Source of the DNA: K189A clade bacterium
GTDB lineage: Bacteria; Pseudomonadota; Gammaproteobacteria; Pseudomonadales; Azotimanducaceae
Length of the DNA: 64,000 nucleotides
Assembly: GCA_902528515.1 (NCBI GenBank)
Contig: CABZTD010000006.1
Span: 24,927 to 88,926, forward strand
Direction of reading: 5' to 3'
The translations under genes were made by a program, and so were the position numbers. The notes under the pieces were generated by a model that worked only from the letters and a program-made list of their open reading frames with translations, made no database searches and had not been told where the DNA came from. The first letter of the stretch is position 1, and each line of letters begins with the position of its first letter. Shown piece after piece: positions 62,275 to 64,000 of the stretch.

Positions 62275-64000
62275 GTGACAAATATTCTGAGAATCAAATT
62301 CGCTCAGCCGACTGTTCGCGCCGTTTTTTTTTATTGTTTAGCGATCTCCGCGATTATCCCCGGACTTGGGTGGCCTGACCCTTCGCAAACGACGCAACCG
62401 AACATCGTTTTGCTCTTGGCGGATGATTTAGGATTTTCGGATTTGAGTTCTTACGGTAGCGAAATCGACACTCCCAATATTGACCGCCTCGCGGCGTTGG
62501 GTATGCGCTTTTCCAACTTCCACGTAGCGGCCTCCTGTGCGCCCACTCGCGCTATGCTGATGACAGGCCTTGATAGTCATAAGGTAGGTGTGGCGAATAT
62601 TCCTGAAGCCATACCCGAAGACCAGGCCCATGCACCGGCCTATCAGGGCGTGCTTCGAACAAATATTCCTACCATTGCCGAGATGCTGCAGGATGCGGGG
62701 TACAGAACGCTGATGAGCGGCAAGTGGCATCTGGGCTTCAGCGACGGAGAAAAACCCAGTCAGCGAGGATTCGATCGAACATTGATGTTGGCCGACACCG
62801 GGGCCGACAACTGGCGTCAGCGCTCCTATCTACCGATTTACGCCGAAGCCAATTGGTTTGAGGACGGTGAGCCGACGACATTGCCAGAGGACTTCTATTC
62901 GTCCGAATACCTCGTCAACAAAGCCATTGAGTACATTGGCGACGAAAAAGAATCACAACAACCATTCTTTGCCTATGTCGCCTTCCAAGCCGTTCACATT
63001 CCCGTGCAGGCGCCAGCGGCATTTCGCGATAAGTATTTGCAAACATACACTGGCGGGTGGCATGACTTGCGCACAGCGCGCAGCGAGGGTTTGGCGCGCA
63101 CTGGCATTTTGCCAGCCGTGCTCCAGGGCCTTCCCATGCCTACCACCGTCTCCTGGCAATCGTTGACCGCGGAACAACAGGCCTTCGAGGCTCGAGGCAT
63201 GGCGGTTTACGCGGGCATGGTGGATGCCATGGATCACCACATCGGTCGCCTGATAAATCACATAGATAAGATTGGCGAGCTGGACAACACCGTGTTTATT
63301 TTTCTGTCGGACAACGGTGCAGAGGGTTCGATCGTTACACGGCACCAAGCGTCGGATTCCAACGCTCCGGTAGCACCCTTTCAATTGTGGATGCGCCTCG
63401 CCAACTACAACTCGGACGCGCAAACCTTGGGCGAGCGAGATAGCTATCACGACATCGGCCCTGCGTGGGCAAGCGCCGCGGTAGGTCCATTGTCTTGGTA
63501 CAAGTTTTTCGCTGGTGAAGGTGGTCTGCGGGTGCCATTAGTGATTAGCGGGGCACACGCGGGTGTGAGCGTAGTATCCCAAGACGTTGGTAGCGTAAGC
63601 CCAGCACTAAGCTGGGCAACAGATATCGTGCCCACGATTCTGGGTCTAGCTGGTGTGGCGGCACCTGATGCGCTTGAGGGTAAGAGCCTGCTGCCATTGC
63701 TTAGGAGTAACGCTCAGACCGTGCGAGGCGACGAGGATGGCTTTGGTTATGAGCTGGGTGGTAACAAGGCATGGTTCCAAGGCGACCATAAGCTGGTGTT
63801 TAACCGCTTTGCCAATGTGGGAAAGTGGCAGCTGTTCAATCTAGAAAACGACCCTACCGAGAGCCAAGATTTGAGCGCGAGTGAGCCAGAGCGTTTCGCT
63901 TCGATGCTAGCCTCCTACGATGCGTGGGCGGCGGATCGTGGGGTGCTTCCTGTAGCCAAGGACTATAATCAGGGCCAAACCGTGTTAAGCAAGGGTCTGC
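62275..64000 (+). CDS. Sulfatase (arylsulfatase-like), 3' end beyond window
   Basis: Frame 1 from GTG 62275 to window end: ..QPNIVLLLADDLGFSDLSSYGSEIDTPNIDRLAALGMRFSNFHVAASCAPTRAMLMTGLDSH.. CAPTR fits the formylglycine-type C-x-P-x-R motif. Missing from the ORF track because no stop lies in the window. Confidence 0.9.
   Translation, partial: MTNILRIKFAQPTVRAVFFYCLAISAIIPGLGWPDPSQTTQPNIVLLLADDLGFSDLSSYGSEIDTPNIDRLAALGMRFSNFHVAASCAPTRAMLMTGLDSHKVGVANIPEAIPEDQAHAPAYQGVLRTNIPTIAEMLQDAGYRTLMSGKWHLGFSDGEKPSQRGFDRTLMLADTGADNWRQRSYLPIYAEANWFEDGEPTTLPEDFYSSEYLVNKAIEYIGDEKESQQPFFAYVAFQAVHIPVQAPAAFRDKYLQTYTGGWHDLRTARSEGLARTGILPAVLQGLPMPTTVSWQSLTAEQQAFEARGMAVYAGMVDAMDHHIGRLINHIDKIGELDNTVFIFLSDNGAEGSIVTRHQASDSNAPVAPFQLWMRLANYNSDAQTLGERDSYHDIGPAWASAAVGPLSWYKFFAGEGGLRVPLVISGAHAGVSVVSQDVGSVSPALSWATDIVPTILGLAGVAAPDALEGKSLLPLLRSNAQTVRGDEDGFGYELGGNKAWFQGDHKLVFNRFANVGKWQLFNLENDPTESQDLSASEPERFASMLASYDAWAADRGVLPVAKDYNQGQTVLSKGL

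Noticed and set aside
62428-63635. Several minus-strand ORFs at 62428-63635
   Set aside because: Shadow ORFs opposite the sulfatase reading frame; no recognisable domains.

Overview
The window is a gammaproteobacterial chromosome segment, mostly housekeeping genes. The broad taxonomic placement is inferred from gene order and protein families. Conserved blocks include: a porin-ubiK-glnK-amt-amt nitrogen cluster; thrC; yigB-like HAD/xerC/DUF484/dapF/lysA; argH-[algR remnant]-hemC-hemD-hemX-hemY; rho/trxA/hemB; an ABC-F ATPase; dsbB; gshA; pckA; hslO/hslR/yrfG; nudE/cysQ; and cysK. The right end (about 56.3-64 kb) looks accessory and catabolic. It mixes intact genes (SDR, phytanoyl-CoA dioxygenase-like, SMP-30-like lactonase, and a sulfatase running off the edge) with three decayed genes (methyltransferase, MFS transporter, acyl-CoA dehydrogenase). 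The most notable observations are: (1) a degraded LytTR-domain remnant of an AlgR-type response regulator between argH and hemC; (2) sigma-54-like promoters, one with an upstream NtrC-like palindrome, before the porin and glnK; (3) tandem duplicated ammonium transporters separated by a perfect hairpin; (4) clustered pseudogenization at the right end. I found no CRISPR array, tRNA, rRNA, transposase, phage module or convincing new defence or biosynthetic system.
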